Below, piece after piece: positions 20,898 to 29,964 of a stretch of DNA of 64,000 bases. The translations under genes were made by a program, and so were the position numbers. The notes under the pieces are model-generated. The model made no database searches. It saw nothing but the letters and a program-made list of their open reading frames with translations, and had not been told where the DNA came from. How positions within the stretch are numbered: position 1 is the stretch's first letter; every line of letters starts with the position of its first letter. This stretch comes from Methylovulum sp. (GTDB taxonomy: Bacteria; Pseudomonadota; Gammaproteobacteria; Methylococcales; Methylomonadaceae): the NCBI RefSeq assembly GCF_028687615.1, contig NZ_JAQTZU010000020.1, positions 1-64,000 on the forward strand, in the 5' to 3' direction.

Positions 20898-20930
20898 AAA
20901 AAAAGGGCGGTGAAAACCGCCCTTTTTTGT
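20898..20930. terminator. Bidirectional terminator between sucD and the parvulin gene
   Basis: Perfect stem AAGGGCGG / CCGCCCTT with loop TGAAAA, flanked by an A-run on one side and a T-run on the other, so it can end both the plus-strand sucCD transcript and the minus-strand parvulin operon. Confidence 0.9.
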
Positions 20931-20945
20931 TTGCCAAGGTCAAGC

Positions 20946-21980
20946 TTATTTCTTTTTCTCAGTCGCCGGTTTAGCCGCTTCTGGTTTCTTTTCTTCCGCT
21001 ACCGGGGCTTTTTCTTCTGTCACTTCTTCAACATCGACTTCTTTAGCGACGGTTTTGCCATCTTTGTCTTTGATTTCTTCTTCAATGACCACTTCTTCGG
21101 TCACGGGTTTTGGCGCTTCGGCAGGTTTGGCGGCTTCGTCTTTCACTGGCATCAAGATTTCGACTTTTGCTGTTTTACGCAGGTTTTCCAACATGTCTTG
21201 GACTTTTTTGCGTTGCAGGAACGGCATCAATTGTTCTTTTACCGCTTCCAATGGAGGTGGTGTTTGGGCGCGGGAGTCTTCACGCAAAATCACATGCCAA
21301 CCGAATTGGGTCTGTACAGGCGTTTTAGTGTATTTGCCTTTTTCCAATGCAATGACGGCTTTTGAGAAAGGTTCAACCATTTGATTGGCAACAAACCAGC
21401 CTAGATCGCCGCCGTTTTGCGCTTCTTTGCCATCCAGCGAATTTTTGTTTGCCAATTTGGCGAAGTCCGCGCCTTTATCGAGTTCAGCAATCAATTTCTT
21501 TGCTTCGGCTTCGGTTTTTACCAGGATGTGACGGGCTTTATATTCGGTGTTATTGTTGCCGCCAACTTTGCTGTCGTATTCGGCTTTGATTTCCGCATCG
21601 GTGACCGGATTGGCTTTCATGAAGTTTTGCACTTCGGCTTGGGTCAGGATAGCTTTTTTGGCTTCGTCAAGACGTTCCACCACTTCAGGTGATTTATCCA
21701 GTTGTTTTTGGAGTGCGTCCTGAACCAGTAATTCGCGTTGGATCAGCTCTTCAAGCAATTTTTCTTTAGGGATGGCTTGGCCTTGTGAGCGTTCGGCAAT
21801 TTCTTTTTCCATGTTGTCGAAAGTTGTTTTGGCGATGTATTTGCCGTTCACAACGGCGATGGCATCGGCTTTGTTGACAACGGGTGCAGGAGCGCTGCCG
21901 TTATCACCGGCTTTCTGGTCACAAGCGGTTACGAGAAGTGCGGTGCCGACAACAAGTAAGGGGATGAAGTTTTTTTTCAT
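20946..21980 (-). CDS. Parvulin-type peptidyl-prolyl isomerase lipoprotein
   Basis: Periplasmic, membrane-anchored proline isomerase likely assisting the folding of exported proteins. The 344-residue protein has a lipoprotein signal peptide (MKKNFIPLLVVGTALLVTAC, lipid Cys at 20), a helical SurA/PrsA-like N domain, and a single rotamase domain at about 145-235 (YKARHILVKTEAEAKKL, NGGDLGWFVANQMVEPFSKA, QTQFGWHVI). From about 270 to the end is a low-complexity tail of Glu, Lys, Val, Ala and Pro, unusual in length for the family. Last gene of the yciB-yciI-bolA run. Confidence 0.9.
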   Translation of the reverse strand: MKKNFIPLLVVGTALLVTACDQKAGDNGSAPAPVVNKADAIAVVNGKYIAKTTFDNMEKEIAERSQGQAIPKEKLLEELIQRELLVQDALQKQLDKSPEVVERLDEAKKAILTQAEVQNFMKANPVTDAEIKAEYDSKVGGNNNTEYKARHILVKTEAEAKKLIAELDKGADFAKLANKNSLDGKEAQNGGDLGWFVANQMVEPFSKAVIALEKGKYTKTPVQTQFGWHVILREDSRAQTPPPLEAVKEQLMPFLQRKKVQDMLENLRKTAKVEILMPVKDEAAKPAEAPKPVTEEVVIEEEIKDKDGKTVAKEVDVEEVTEEKAPVAEEKKPEAAKPATEKKK

Positions 21981-21992
21981 TGCTAATTTCCT

Positions 21993-22259
21993 TTAGTTTT
22001 GTTCAGAGGGTGAGAGGGCATTAATGCCTAAGGCATGAATTTGTTGTTTCATCAGATCACCGAGGGCCTTATAGACCAATTGATGACGCTGTACCAAAGA
22101 TTTACCTTCGAAAGCATCGGCAACAATAGTGACGTGGTAGTGGCCGCCGCCGCTTCTGGCTCCGGCATGACCGGCGTGGGCGGCACTGTTGTCGAGGATT
22201 TCTAGGAGTTCAGGGTGGAAGGTTTCGGTTAATGCGGTTTTGATTAATTCAGTGCTCAT
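21993..22259 (-). CDS. BolA family protein
   Basis: 88-residue BolA-fold protein. BolA proteins pair with monothiol glutaredoxins in iron-sulfur cluster handling and also affect transcription. Visible family features are [27 protein letters not shown] and the ending [18 protein letters not shown]. The invariant His of the RHQ motif is present. The start overlaps the end of the yciI gene by four bases, so the pair is translationally coupled. Confidence 0.92.
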   Translation of the reverse strand: MSTELIKTALTETFHPELLEILDNSAAHAGHAGARSGGGHYHVTIVADAFEGKSLVQRHQLVYKALGDLMKQQIHALGINALSPSEQN

Positions 22260-22558
22260 TGGGGAAATATTTTTTTAAAGGGTTTAACGGTGACTTTGGC
22301 GTAAACGCCCGCCTCAAGGTAAGGATCGGTATCAGCCCAGTTTTGTGCGGCTGGTAAATTGTCGAATTCGGCGATGACCAGGCTGCCGGTAAAACCCGCT
22401 TCGCCTGGGTTGTCACTGTCCACCGCCGGATGGGGCCCTGCCAACAGCAATCGTCCGGCATCTTGCAAGGCTTGTAAACGCGCTAGATGGGCAGGCCTTG
22501 CTGATAGGCGTTTCTCCAGGCTGTCCGCGACATCTTCGCTGATGATGGCGTATATCAC
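22256..22558 (-). CDS. yciI: YciI family protein
   Basis: 100-residue protein of the YciI-like fold (dimeric alpha-beta barrel) of unclear catalytic role. Recognised by [20 protein letters not shown], the [22 protein letters not shown] block with its His, and the aspartate in [12 protein letters not shown]. It stands between yciB and bolA, the same order seen in pseudomonads. Confidence 0.9.
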   Translation of the reverse strand: MIYAIISEDVADSLEKRLSARPAHLARLQALQDAGRLLLAGPHPAVDSDNPGEAGFTGSLVIAEFDNLPAAQNWADTDPYLEAGVYAKVTVKPFKKIFPQ

Positions 22559-22559
22559 A

Positions 22560-23096
22560 TTATTCCTCGGCGTCGGGGACGTATTTGTACAAATAAACCA
22601 TTTGTAACGCGATAAACAACACCATTAGCCCAGGTACGCCAAAGGTTTTAAAAGTGACCCATTCATCGGTGCTGAAATTGAACATGACGTAAAGGTTGAT
22701 AAAACCCACGCTGGTGAAGAACCCCCCCCACAGCATGTTCAAGCGTTTCCATATTGGTTTTGGCAACGTTATGCTTGCAGACATCATGCGTTCCACAAAA
22801 GTTTTCTCGCCAAAAAATTGGCTGCCAAAAAAAGCTACGCCGAACAGCCATTCTATAATGGATAATTTCCATTTGATAAATTGTTCGTCTTGGAGATACA
22901 GGGTCGCACCCCCCATGACCACGACCAAACCTAAGGTGATCCATTGCATGGATGCGACTTTGCGGTAACGCAGCCAAGAATAGCTGACCTGGACAATGGT
23001 CGCAACCATCATGACCCCTGTGGCGACATAAATGTCATAGGTCTTGTAAGCAATAAAAAACAGGATAATGGGGAAAAACTCTAAGAGTTGTTTCAT
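22560..23096 (-). CDS. yciB: Inner-membrane septation protein YciB (IspZ family)
   Basis: 178-residue inner-membrane protein with about five transmembrane helices. The family affects cell-envelope synthesis and septation. Signs are the N-terminal [18 protein letters not shown], the [23 protein letters not shown] block, and [16 protein letters not shown] near the end. First gene of the four-gene minus-strand run. The upstream gap of about 150 bases to the divergent DUF1244 gene should carry both promoters. Confidence 0.93.
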   Translation of the reverse strand: MKQLLEFFPIILFFIAYKTYDIYVATGVMMVATIVQVSYSWLRYRKVASMQWITLGLVVVMGGATLYLQDEQFIKWKLSIIEWLFGVAFFGSQFFGEKTFVERMMSASITLPKPIWKRLNMLWGGFFTSVGFINLYVMFNFSTDEWVTFKTFGVPGLMVLFIALQMVYLYKYVPDAEE

Positions 23097-23247
23097 AGCG
23101 GTGGTAAGCGGTATCGGATAGGGTTTTAGGCGGCAAACTGTCCTGGCGGCAGTTTAAAAATTTCGCCATTGTAGAAGTTTTGCCGATGAATGTACATGTT
23201 TGCATGATGGTTTCTGCTAGAATAGGCGACATTTTGGGAGCTTAGCG

Positions 23248-23544
23248 ATGACAGACAATATCCACACAGAATTGGAAGCGGCGGCATTTAGACGCTTGCT
23301 CAAGCACTTGCAGCAACATACCGAAGTGCAAAATATAGACCTAATGATACTGGCGGATTTTTGCCGCAATTGTTTGGCGAAGTGGTATGCAGAAGCGGCG
23401 GTGGAGCGGGGTGTTGCTGTGGATTACGAACAAGCCAGGGAAATTGTTTATGGCATGGCTTATAAAGACTGGAAAGGACAATTCCAAACCGATGCAACAC
23501 TTGAGCAATTGGCTGCTTATCATCACAAACAGGAGGCCAAATGA
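23248..23544 (+). CDS. DUF1244 family protein
   Basis: 98 residues of the small helical DUF1244 family, with the conserved DFCRNCLAKWY and GMAYKDWKGQFQ motifs. No biochemical role is known to me. The two cysteines in CRNC could bind metal, but that is speculation. Its stop overlaps the next gene's ATG as ATGA, so the two are likely translated together. Confidence 0.88.
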   Translation: MTDNIHTELEAAAFRRLLKHLQQHTEVQNIDLMILADFCRNCLAKWYAEAAVERGVAVDYEQAREIVYGMAYKDWKGQFQTDATLEQLAAYHHKQEAK

Positions 23545-24278
23545 CGTATAACTCACCATATGACGCCATGTTTTCCGGTCTGATCGGGCAAGATTACGGG
23601 ATGTTGAAGCGGCTTGCGCCAATGACCGTGGCAATGAGCCACTTGGTTGGCGTGGCCGTGGGCCAATATCCAGATCCCCTATCAGGCTCCTTGAAGGTAG
23701 TCGAATTGGGCGGCGGTACCGGCATCACCACTTTGTCGTTATTGATGGCAAAACCTGCAATCGAGATTTTAAGCGTTGACAACGAACCGGTCATGCAGGA
23801 TCAAGCCAAGCAAAACTTGCAAGAATGGCAAACACAAGGCAAATTGGCTTTTTGCACCGATGACGCATTAAGCGCATTAACTAAGCTCGCCGATGGGAGC
23901 GTCGATGTCGTGGCGTCGGCTTACACGCTGCACAATTTTACCAATGACTATCGCCAGCAAGTCATCACGGAAATTTTCCGTGTGCTAAAACCGGCAGGCC
24001 AGTTTGTCAATGGCGACCGTTATGCTTTGGATGACATCGACCAACACACGCGCACCACCCAGGCAGAAGTCAGTCGTTATTTCCAGATTTTGATCGAAGC
24101 CGACAAACTGGCCTTGCTCGAACACTGGATAGTGCATTTGTTCAGTGATGAATCAGCAAACCACATCATGCGCGAAACGCAGTCCCTGCAACAATTGGCG
24201 GCTGCCGGCTTTATTGATATTCACTTGAGCAAGCGAAATGAAGTCAACGCGCTGGTGGTTGCCAATAAACCTTATTAA
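23541..24278 (+). CDS. Class I SAM-dependent methyltransferase
   Basis: 245 residues with a Rossmann-type SAM site: motif I VVELGGGTGITTL (about 50-62), an acidic motif II (EILSVDNEP), motif post-III DVVASAYTLHNFTND, and FRVLKPAGQFVNGDRY. This is the UbiE/Tam-like arrangement. The substrate cannot be told from sequence. The four-base overlap with the DUF1244 gene upstream makes a two-gene unit ahead of the heat-shock operon. Confidence 0.85.
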   Translation: MTYNSPYDAMFSGLIGQDYGMLKRLAPMTVAMSHLVGVAVGQYPDPLSGSLKVVELGGGTGITTLSLLMAKPAIEILSVDNEPVMQDQAKQNLQEWQTQGKLAFCTDDALSALTKLADGSVDVVASAYTLHNFTNDYRQQVITEIFRVLKPAGQFVNGDRYALDDIDQHTRTTQAEVSRYFQILIEADKLALLEHWIVHLFSDESANHIMRETQSLQQLAAAGFIDIHLSKRNEVNALVVANKPY

Positions 24279-24325
24279 TCATTTAAGCAATTGAATAAAA
24301 GCAATTACCGGCATCTAGCCCTGTG

Positions 24326-24354
24326 TTGACAAGCGTTTGATGAGCTGATATTTT
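24326..24354 (+). promoter_or_regulatory. Sigma-70-type promoter of hrcA
   Basis: TTGACA (24326-24331), 17 bases, then TATTTT (24349-24354). Transcription would begin just at or before the CIRCE operator, the usual arrangement for HrcA repression. Confidence 0.7.
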
Positions 24355-24360
24355 CGCCCT

Positions 24361-24387
24361 TTGGCACTCCCGCTACAAGAGTGCTGA
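24361..24387 (+). promoter_or_regulatory. CIRCE operator (HrcA binding site)
   Basis: TTGGCACTC, nine bases, GAGTGCTGA, against the consensus TTAGCACTC-N9-GAGTGCTAA: one change in each arm, and the changes are compatible with pairing. It lies between the promoter and the HrcA start, implying autoregulation. Confidence 0.9.
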
Positions 24388-24410
24388 TTCTGTTATTTGT
24401 CGAGGTCGGT

Positions 24411-25469
24411 GTGGGCAAGCATACGCAACTATTAAACGAACGGTCACTACAATTATTGAAAACCTTGGTTGAGCGTTACATCAGTGATGGCCAACCCGTA
24501 GGCTCCAGGGTTTTATCGAAAGATTCCGACTTAAACTTAAGCCCTGCAACTATCCGTAACGTCATGGCGGATTTGGAAGACTTGGGCCTTGTGCATTCTC
24601 CACATACCTCGGCAGGCCGTGTGCCAACCGTCAGCGGTTATCGGCTGTTTGTCGATAACCTGTTGACGGTCAAGCCCTTAAATACCCAGGAATTGAGCCA
24701 TCTTGAAGGATCCCTGTCAGCCCAGCACGATACCGGCCACATGATAGGTATTGCCTCGCGCTTGCTGGCGGATTTAACCCAAATGGCGGGTGTGGTGACC
24801 GTGCCGCGTCGTGAAATTGTCTGCTTCCGTCATATCGAATTCCTGCCCTTGTCGCATAACCGTGTATTGGTAATTTTTGTCACCAATGAGCAGGAAGTGC
24901 ACAACAAGATCATCCATACCGCCAAGCTGTTCAGTCCGGCCGAATTGCAACAGGCCGCAAATTATATCAACTCCATTTACACTGGACGTAGCCTCAATGC
25001 CGTGCGCGAAGCCGTCATCAAGGATTGGCAAGATGATCGGGAGCGCGTCAACCAGGGGATGCTGGATGCGGTTACTATGGCGCAACAGGCATTCAACCAG
25101 GACGATTTAAAAGACGATTATGTGCTGGTCGGCGAAACCAATTTGATGGGCTTTTCGGAACTGGCGGATCGTGACCGCTTGAAATCCTTATTCGATGCGT
25201 TTTATCAAAAACAAGGCGTGATTGATTTACTGGACCAGTGCATGAAGGCTGATGGCGTGCAAATTTTTATCGGCGAAGAATCGGGTTACCAGGCCTTCGA
25301 CCATTGTAGCCTGGTGACATCTTCCTATTCAGTCAGTGATGAAGTGGTGGGTGTGCTCGGCGTGATCGGCCCGACCCGCATGGCTTATGAAAAAATCATC
25401 CCTTACGTTGACATCACCGCAAAATTATTAGGTGCGGCCTTGAATCCGAAAGCGACACCCCCATTGTAG
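24411..25469 (+). CDS. hrcA: Heat-inducible transcription repressor HrcA
   Basis: Represses heat-shock genes by binding CIRCE and is itself stabilised by GroEL. The 352-residue product has an N-terminal winged helix (LLKTLVERYISDGQPVGSRVLSK, LSPATIRNVMADLEDLGLVHSPHTSAGRVPT) and a C-terminal domain including VGVLGVIGPTRMAYEKIIPYVD. The frame opens at a GTG at 24381, but that codon is inside the CIRCE element and probably at the transcript start. The GTG at 24411, with GAGG at 24402-24405, is therefore the likely start. First gene of the hrcA-grpE-dnaK order. Confidence 0.95.
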   Translation: MGKHTQLLNERSLQLLKTLVERYISDGQPVGSRVLSKDSDLNLSPATIRNVMADLEDLGLVHSPHTSAGRVPTVSGYRLFVDNLLTVKPLNTQELSHLEGSLSAQHDTGHMIGIASRLLADLTQMAGVVTVPRREIVCFRHIEFLPLSHNRVLVIFVTNEQEVHNKIIHTAKLFSPAELQQAANYINSIYTGRSLNAVREAVIKDWQDDRERVNQGMLDAVTMAQQAFNQDDLKDDYVLVGETNLMGFSELADRDRLKSLFDAFYQKQGVIDLLDQCMKADGVQIFIGEESGYQAFDHCSLVTSSYSVSDEVVGVLGVIGPTRMAYEKIIPYVDITAKLLGAALNPKATPPL

Positions 25470-25867
25470 GCATAGTTATTTACAGATCCCCGCCGTTGCC
25501 ATGATTCGGCGTGTTTTTAAGATTAGGTTAGAAATAACTTCATAGAACGGGGCGTAGGATGTGCCGACGGCAGGAGGCGCATCGTTTGCTTGAGGCGGAG
25601 CGATGAGCTTTGTACCTCAGAACGTGTTTTAAAAGCTGCTACGCGGTTCGATTGCGGCGTTGCGCGGTGCTCAAAATCCTCATGTACTCCAGTACACTCC
25701 GGTTTTTCCGCTCCGTGCGCCTTGCGCTCGAACCGCTCGCGACGCTTTTAAAACACGTTCTCAAGTATCTACACCGAACCCGTGAAGTAATCACAAGGCC
25801 AAATCACTGGCGGAATCAGCCCGATATTCGCTTGACATAATCCCCACATATCCCAAAGGTAGAAATA
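25470..25867. other. hrcA-grpE gap
   Basis: About 400 bases without a gene. It holds a small imperfect palindrome near 25558-25583 (GATGTGCC / GGCGCATC) and the larger element at 25620-25760. The last 100 bases lead to grpE. No clear promoter was found there. Confidence 0.6.
25620..25760. repeat. MITE-like palindromic element between hrcA and grpE
   Basis: 141 bases bounded by a perfect 17-bp inverted repeat (GAACGTGTTTTAAAAGC and its complement). A second inner pair is GCGGTTCGA / TCGAACCGC. The centre reads CCTCATGTACTCCAGTACAC, itself palindromic (GTACTCCAGTAC). No coding capacity. It resembles short dispersed elements found in many gammaproteobacterial genomes. Confidence 0.8.
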
Positions 25868-26482
25868 ATGAGTAATGAGCAAGAAAAACCGGAATCACCA
25901 GTGGATGCTGACGTAGAAACTGGGGCGCAAACCGGGCAGGAAACGGTTATCGACCAGGACACAACTGAAACGGTTGCCGATACCGAAATTGGCGAACACG
26001 AATACACCATAGACGAATTAAAAAAAGAGCTGGCAGAAGCCAAACAAAAAGCCCATGAAAATTGGGACAAAGCCGTGCGCACCCAGGCGGAAATGGAAAA
26101 CCTCAAGCGCCGTACCCAAAAAGATTTGGAAGACGCGCATAAATTCGCGCTGACAGGCTTCGCCAAAGAATTGTTGCCTGTGTTGGATAGCCTGGAATTG
26201 GGTTTGCAAGCGGCGACTGGCGATAATGACGAAGTGAAAAAATTCCGTGAAGGCAGCGAGTTGACCATCAAACAATTTGAGGCGGCTTTTGCAAGATTTA
26301 ACGTCGTGACTATCAACCCCGTTGGCGAGCCGTTCAACGCCGAACACCACCAAGCGATGGTCATGCAAGCCGTGGAAGGCGCAGTGCCCAACACCGTTGT
26401 GACCGTGTTCCAAAAAGGTTATTTACTCAATGGACGCTTGCTCCGTCCGGCAATGGTTGTCGTTGCCAAAGCAGCAGATTGA
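25868..26482 (+). CDS. grpE: Nucleotide exchange factor GrpE
   Basis: Co-chaperone that releases ADP from DnaK. The 204 residues comprise an acidic disordered N terminus (to about 50), a long coiled-coil helix (YTIDELKKELAEAKQKAHENWDKAVRTQ) and a beta domain with the GrpE signature NTVVTVFQKGYLLNGRLLRPAMVVV. It is preceded by AAAGGT and lies 81 bases before dnaK. Confidence 0.96.
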   Translation: MSNEQEKPESPVDADVETGAQTGQETVIDQDTTETVADTEIGEHEYTIDELKKELAEAKQKAHENWDKAVRTQAEMENLKRRTQKDLEDAHKFALTGFAKELLPVLDSLELGLQAATGDNDEVKKFREGSELTIKQFEAAFARFNVVTINPVGEPFNAEHHQAMVMQAVEGAVPNTVVTVFQKGYLLNGRLLRPAMVVVAKAAD

Positions 26483-26489
26483 CCGCAGG

Positions 26490-26517
26490 CTTGAAATTAA
26501 CAAAAACAGCCTCATAT
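26490..26517 (+). promoter_or_regulatory. Sigma-32 heat-shock promoter of dnaK
   Basis: CTTGAAA (26490-26496), 13 bases, CCTCATAT (26510-26517). Against the consensus CTTGAAA-N11-16-CCCCATNT this is perfect at -35 and one mismatch at -10. It sits in the grpE-dnaK gap 47 bases before the dnaK ATG, allowing dnaK to be raised independently of grpE. Confidence 0.75.
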
Positions 26518-26563
26518 CGCCCATAACAACAAACATTTACATTCAAGTCTGGAGAAAAATTCA

Positions 26564-28486
26564 ATGGCTAAAATTATTGGTATAGATTTAGGGACCACCA
26601 ATTCCTGCGTAGCGGTACTGGAAAACGGTGTTGCTAAAGTGATCGAAAACAGCGAAGGTGCACGCACCACGCCGTCCATCATCGCGTTCAGCAGCGATGA
26701 CGAAGTGTTGGTCGGCCAATCGGCAAAACGCCAAGCCGTCACCAACCCTAAAAACACCTTGTTCGCGATCAAACGCTTGATAGGCCGCCGTTTTAAAGAT
26801 GATGTCGTGCAAAAAGACATCAAAATGGTGCCTTACAACATCGTTGAAGCCGAAAATGGCGACGCGTGGGTAGAAGTCCACGGCAAAAAAATGGCGGCAC
26901 CTGAAATTTCCGCCCGCGTGTTGATGAAAATGAAAAAAGATGCCGAAGCGTATCTGGGTGAAACCGTCACTGAAGCGGTCATCACCGTCCCTGCTTATTT
27001 CAACGATTCACAACGCCAAGCGACTAAAGACGCCGGACGTATCGCGGGTCTTGACGTAAAACGTATCATCAACGAACCCACCGCGGCGGCATTGGCGTTC
27101 GGTATGGACAAACCCAAAGGCGACACCAAAATTGCCGTGTACGACTTAGGCGGTGGCACGTTTGATATTTCCATCATCGAAATCGCTGAAATTGACGGCG
27201 AGCACCAGTTTGAAGTCTTGGCGACCAACGGCGACACCTTCCTGGGTGGTGAAGATTTTGACTCACGCGTCATCGAATATCTGGCGGAAGAGTTCAAAAA
27301 AGACACAGGCGTGGATGTCCACAACGACCCGTTGGCATTGCAACGTTTGAAAGAAGCGGCGGAAAAAGCCAAAATCGAATTGTCATCCAGCCAACAAACG
27401 GATGTGAATTTGCCGTACATCACCGCCGATGCGACTGGCCCGAAACATTTGAACGTCAAACTGACCCGCGCCAAATTGGAATCATTGGTTGAAGAATTGA
27501 TCAACCGCACCAAAGGCCCTTGTGAAATGGCCCTGAAAGATGCGGGTTTGTCGGCTAAAGAAATCAACGACGTGATCTTGGTCGGCGGCCAGACCCGTAT
27601 GCCGAAAGTCCAGGAAATGGTCAGGACTATTTTTGGTCAAGAACCGCGCAAAGACGTCAATCCAGACGAAGCCGTGGCTTTGGGCGCGGCAATCCAGGCG
27701 GGCGTTTTGGGCGGCGAAGTCAAGGACGTGTTGTTGTTGGACGTTATCCCATTGTCGCTAGGTATCGAAACCCTGGGCGGTGTCATGACCAAGCTGATCG
27801 AGAAAAACACGACTATTCCGACCAATGCGTCACAAGTGTTCTCGACTGCTGATGACAATCAAACGGCGGTGACGGTGCATGTGTTGCAAGGCGAGCGCGA
27901 AAAAGCGGCGGCCAACAAATCTTTGGGACGTTTTGATTTGTCGGACATCCCCCCTGCGCCACGCGGCATACCGCAGGTTGAAGTGTCGTTTGACATTGAT
28001 GCCAACGGTATACTGAACGTGTCGGCAAAAGACAAGGCGACCGGCAAAAAACAGTCCATCGTCATTAAAGCGTCCAGCGGTTTGTCCGATGACGAAGTTG
28101 AACGCATGATCAGAGATGCCGAAGCCCATGCCGACGAAGACCGTAAATTGCACGAATTGGTGCAAGCGCGTAACCACGCCGACGCCATGATCCATGCGAC
28201 CGAAAAATCGCTGAAAGAACTGGGCGACCAAGTCAACAGCCAAGAAAAAACCGACATTGAACATGCGGTGGAAGCGTTAAAAGCCGCTCTGAAAGGTGAC
28301 GACAAAGACGACATCGAAGCCAAAACCAACACCTTGACCGAAATTTCCGGCAAATTAGCGGAACGTGTCTATGCCCAAAAAGGCGCGGCGGAAGGTGGCG
28401 AAGCCCATGCCGGCGGTTCAGCCCATGCGGCGGATGATGGCGTGGTTGATGCCGAGTTTGAAGAAGTCAACGACAATAAGAAATAA
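26564..28486 (+). CDS. dnaK: Chaperone DnaK (Hsp70)
   Basis: ATP-driven chaperone for folding and heat-shock control. Normal 640-residue length. Visible are the N-terminal [52 protein letters not shown], the interdomain linker [15 protein letters not shown], and the acidic C-terminal tail ending in [17 protein letters not shown] precedes the ATG. DnaJ does not follow: a terminator hairpin and then a repeat region come next. Confidence 0.98.
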   Translation: MAKIIGIDLGTTNSCVAVLENGVAKVIENSEGARTTPSIIAFSSDDEVLVGQSAKRQAVTNPKNTLFAIKRLIGRRFKDDVVQKDIKMVPYNIVEAENGDAWVEVHGKKMAAPEISARVLMKMKKDAEAYLGETVTEAVITVPAYFNDSQRQATKDAGRIAGLDVKRIINEPTAAALAFGMDKPKGDTKIAVYDLGGGTFDISIIEIAEIDGEHQFEVLATNGDTFLGGEDFDSRVIEYLAEEFKKDTGVDVHNDPLALQRLKEAAEKAKIELSSSQQTDVNLPYITADATGPKHLNVKLTRAKLESLVEELINRTKGPCEMALKDAGLSAKEINDVILVGGQTRMPKVQEMVRTIFGQEPRKDVNPDEAVALGAAIQAGVLGGEVKDVLLLDVIPLSLGIETLGGVMTKLIEKNTTIPTNASQVFSTADDNQTAVTVHVLQGEREKAAANKSLGRFDLSDIPPAPRGIPQVEVSFDIDANGILNVSAKDKATGKKQSIVIKASSGLSDDEVERMIRDAEAHADEDRKLHELVQARNHADAMIHATEKSLKELGDQVNSQEKTDIEHAVEALKAALKGDDKDDIEAKTNTLTEISGKLAERVYAQKGAAEGGEAHAGGSAHAADDGVVDAEFEEVNDNKK

Positions 28487-28490
28487 GGTG

Positions 28491-28524
28491 TTGGGTTGAT
28501 GCCAAAACATCAACCCAATCTTTA
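28491..28524 (+). terminator. Terminator of dnaK
   Basis: Stem TTGGGTTGATG / CATCAACCCAA (11 bp, perfect) with loop CCAAAA, followed by TCTTTAAAAT. It begins four bases after the dnaK stop. Confidence 0.85.
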
Positions 28525-28622
28525 AAATAACTAAGCTGGAATACCCGCAGGGCATAGCGCAGAGTGGGTTTTTCCGGCTTTTTTGTGTTTGGGTGGTGAG
28601 CAGGGAACACAAATTTTGTTAT

Positions 28623-28753
28623 CGTTCCCACGCTCCAGCGCCACTGCCCACAGTTAAGGGTTTATATTTGTGTTCAATAAGATAGAACGCTGGTTCCCAA
28701 GCTCCAGCTTGGGAACCAGCGTCAACGCTCCAGCGCCACTGCCCACAGTTAAG
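28623..28753. repeat. Composite repeat: palindrome between two 28-bp direct repeats
   Basis: CGCTCCAGCGCCACTGCCCA plus CAGTTAAG occurs twice without change (28631-28658 and 28726-28753). Between the copies is a near-perfect hairpin, GCTGGTTCCCAAGCT-cc-AGCTTGGGAACCAGC (28689-28720). The direct-repeat text resembles the arms of the element at 37605-37845, and the hairpin resembles that at 14536-14645. The rest of the dnaK to kinase gap shows nothing else. Confidence 0.8.
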
Positions 28754-28896
28754 AAAAAACCATTTAAAAACAATGTTTTTTCTGTCGTTTATGGAAGCTC
28801 AACAACGCCCTCGCCGAAGGGTTTTTCCGTGGCGGATGGCGGTGGCTCCGCTCCAGGCAGGTTGATGAGGAATAAGGACGCTTACAGCTTATCGAA

Positions 28897-29964
28897 TCAA
28901 ATCGGCAAGGCCGCAAACGCATCCCAATCATCCACTGCCGCCGCCGTGCGGCGTATCAACTCCAGATTGCTTTCCGTAGCCATCATATCGCCGACCGCCA
29001 AGGTCACCACCATCGCTTCAAAGGCATACACTAGATGCGCCCGATAACGTTCCGTAAGCTGTGGGCCATCCATTCCGGTGACGCCATAGCTTGCCAATTG
29101 CGCGACATACCGTTCCAACAGCGTTGTTTCGTGTAATCGCCGTTGCTCAGGTGTCAATGCCGTTGCTAAAAAATACGCGACATCACTGGCCCCTTCACCT
29201 AACCGCACCAATTGCCAATCCAGAAAACCCGCGTGATTGTGCTGCCAAAATAAATTGCCCGGATGGCAATCATGATGCACCAAGGTTTGCGGTCTAGCCG
29301 ATAAAAACCGCATGGCACGGCGACGATTTTTGGCATAGTGCAAGCCCCGTTTGTGCAAATTTTTCGGAACCCAGGCCCCCGCACGGCGTAGGCCTTGTTT
29401 CATCAACGGCACAGCCAACACGGCACCCAAATGGTCTTCCACTTGCCGCACCCGGCCTGCCAACCAGCGATAATGGGCAGTGCTTTCATTTTGCCAGAAA
29501 CGGGCATGAAAACGCGCCAATCCGTCAATCACTAACGCGGCTTGCCCAATAGTCAAGCTATCGTGCGCCTTTCCCGGTAACGCACCGTTTTCCTCCAGAT
29601 CGGCAAGCACCAAGATGCCCCCTACCCCCCAGCGGCTCTGTGCCGCCAGACAGACGGGCAAGGCAATTGGTACGGATTTGGCTAGTTCCTGATAAAAACG
29701 GATTTCAGTCGCCAACAACTGTGGCAACGCGGTAATAAACCACGCCCGCCAAGCCAAGGACGGCAATTTGACAAACCAGCGGCGTGGCAGGGCACTAAAG
29801 CCTTTATAGTCTATCGCCAAGCGTATCCGCGTTGTCGTGCCAACATCAACCGAAACGACCTCGACCTTCGTCACCACCGTATTAGCGTCGTGTTGGTTTA
29901 CAATGCCTTGGGCCCAAACAAGCGTCAACTCGCTAGGTTGGCTAACCATAATATTTTGCGACAT
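28897..29964 (-). CDS. APH/EcKinase-like phosphotransferase of unknown substrate
   Basis: 355-residue protein of the aminoglycoside phosphotransferase-like kinase fold, closer to the ecdysteroid kinase-like branch. Catalytic-loop motif LVHHDCHPGNLFW (about residues 226-238) and the metal-binding AGFLDWQLVRLGEGASDVAYF are intact, and ILVLADLEENGA fits the hinge region. No resistance or transport genes are nearby, so the substrate is unknown and drug resistance should not be assumed. It stands alone between repeat-rich gaps. Confidence 0.75.
   Translation of the reverse strand: MSQNIMVSQPSELTLVWAQGIVNQHDANTVVTKVEVVSVDVGTTTRIRLAIDYKGFSALPRRWFVKLPSLAWRAWFITALPQLLATEIRFYQELAKSVPIALPVCLAAQSRWGVGGILVLADLEENGALPGKAHDSLTIGQAALVIDGLARFHARFWQNESTAHYRWLAGRVRQVEDHLGAVLAVPLMKQGLRRAGAWVPKNLHKRGLHYAKNRRRAMRFLSARPQTLVHHDCHPGNLFWQHNHAGFLDWQLVRLGEGASDVAYFLATALTPEQRRLHETTLLERYVAQLASYGVTGMDGPQLTERYRAHLVYAFEAMVVTLAVGDMMATESNLELIRRTAAAVDDWDAFAALPI

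Noticed and set aside
25820-25867. Promoter for grpE using TTGACA (25834-25839)
   Set aside because: The sequence 17 bases downstream (AAAGGT) is the ribosome site, not a -10 hexamer. CCCCACAT lacks a sigma-32 -35 at proper distance.
28897-29964. Aminoglycoside resistance gene
   Set aside because: Only the general kinase fold motifs are shared. Nothing supports an antibiotic substrate.
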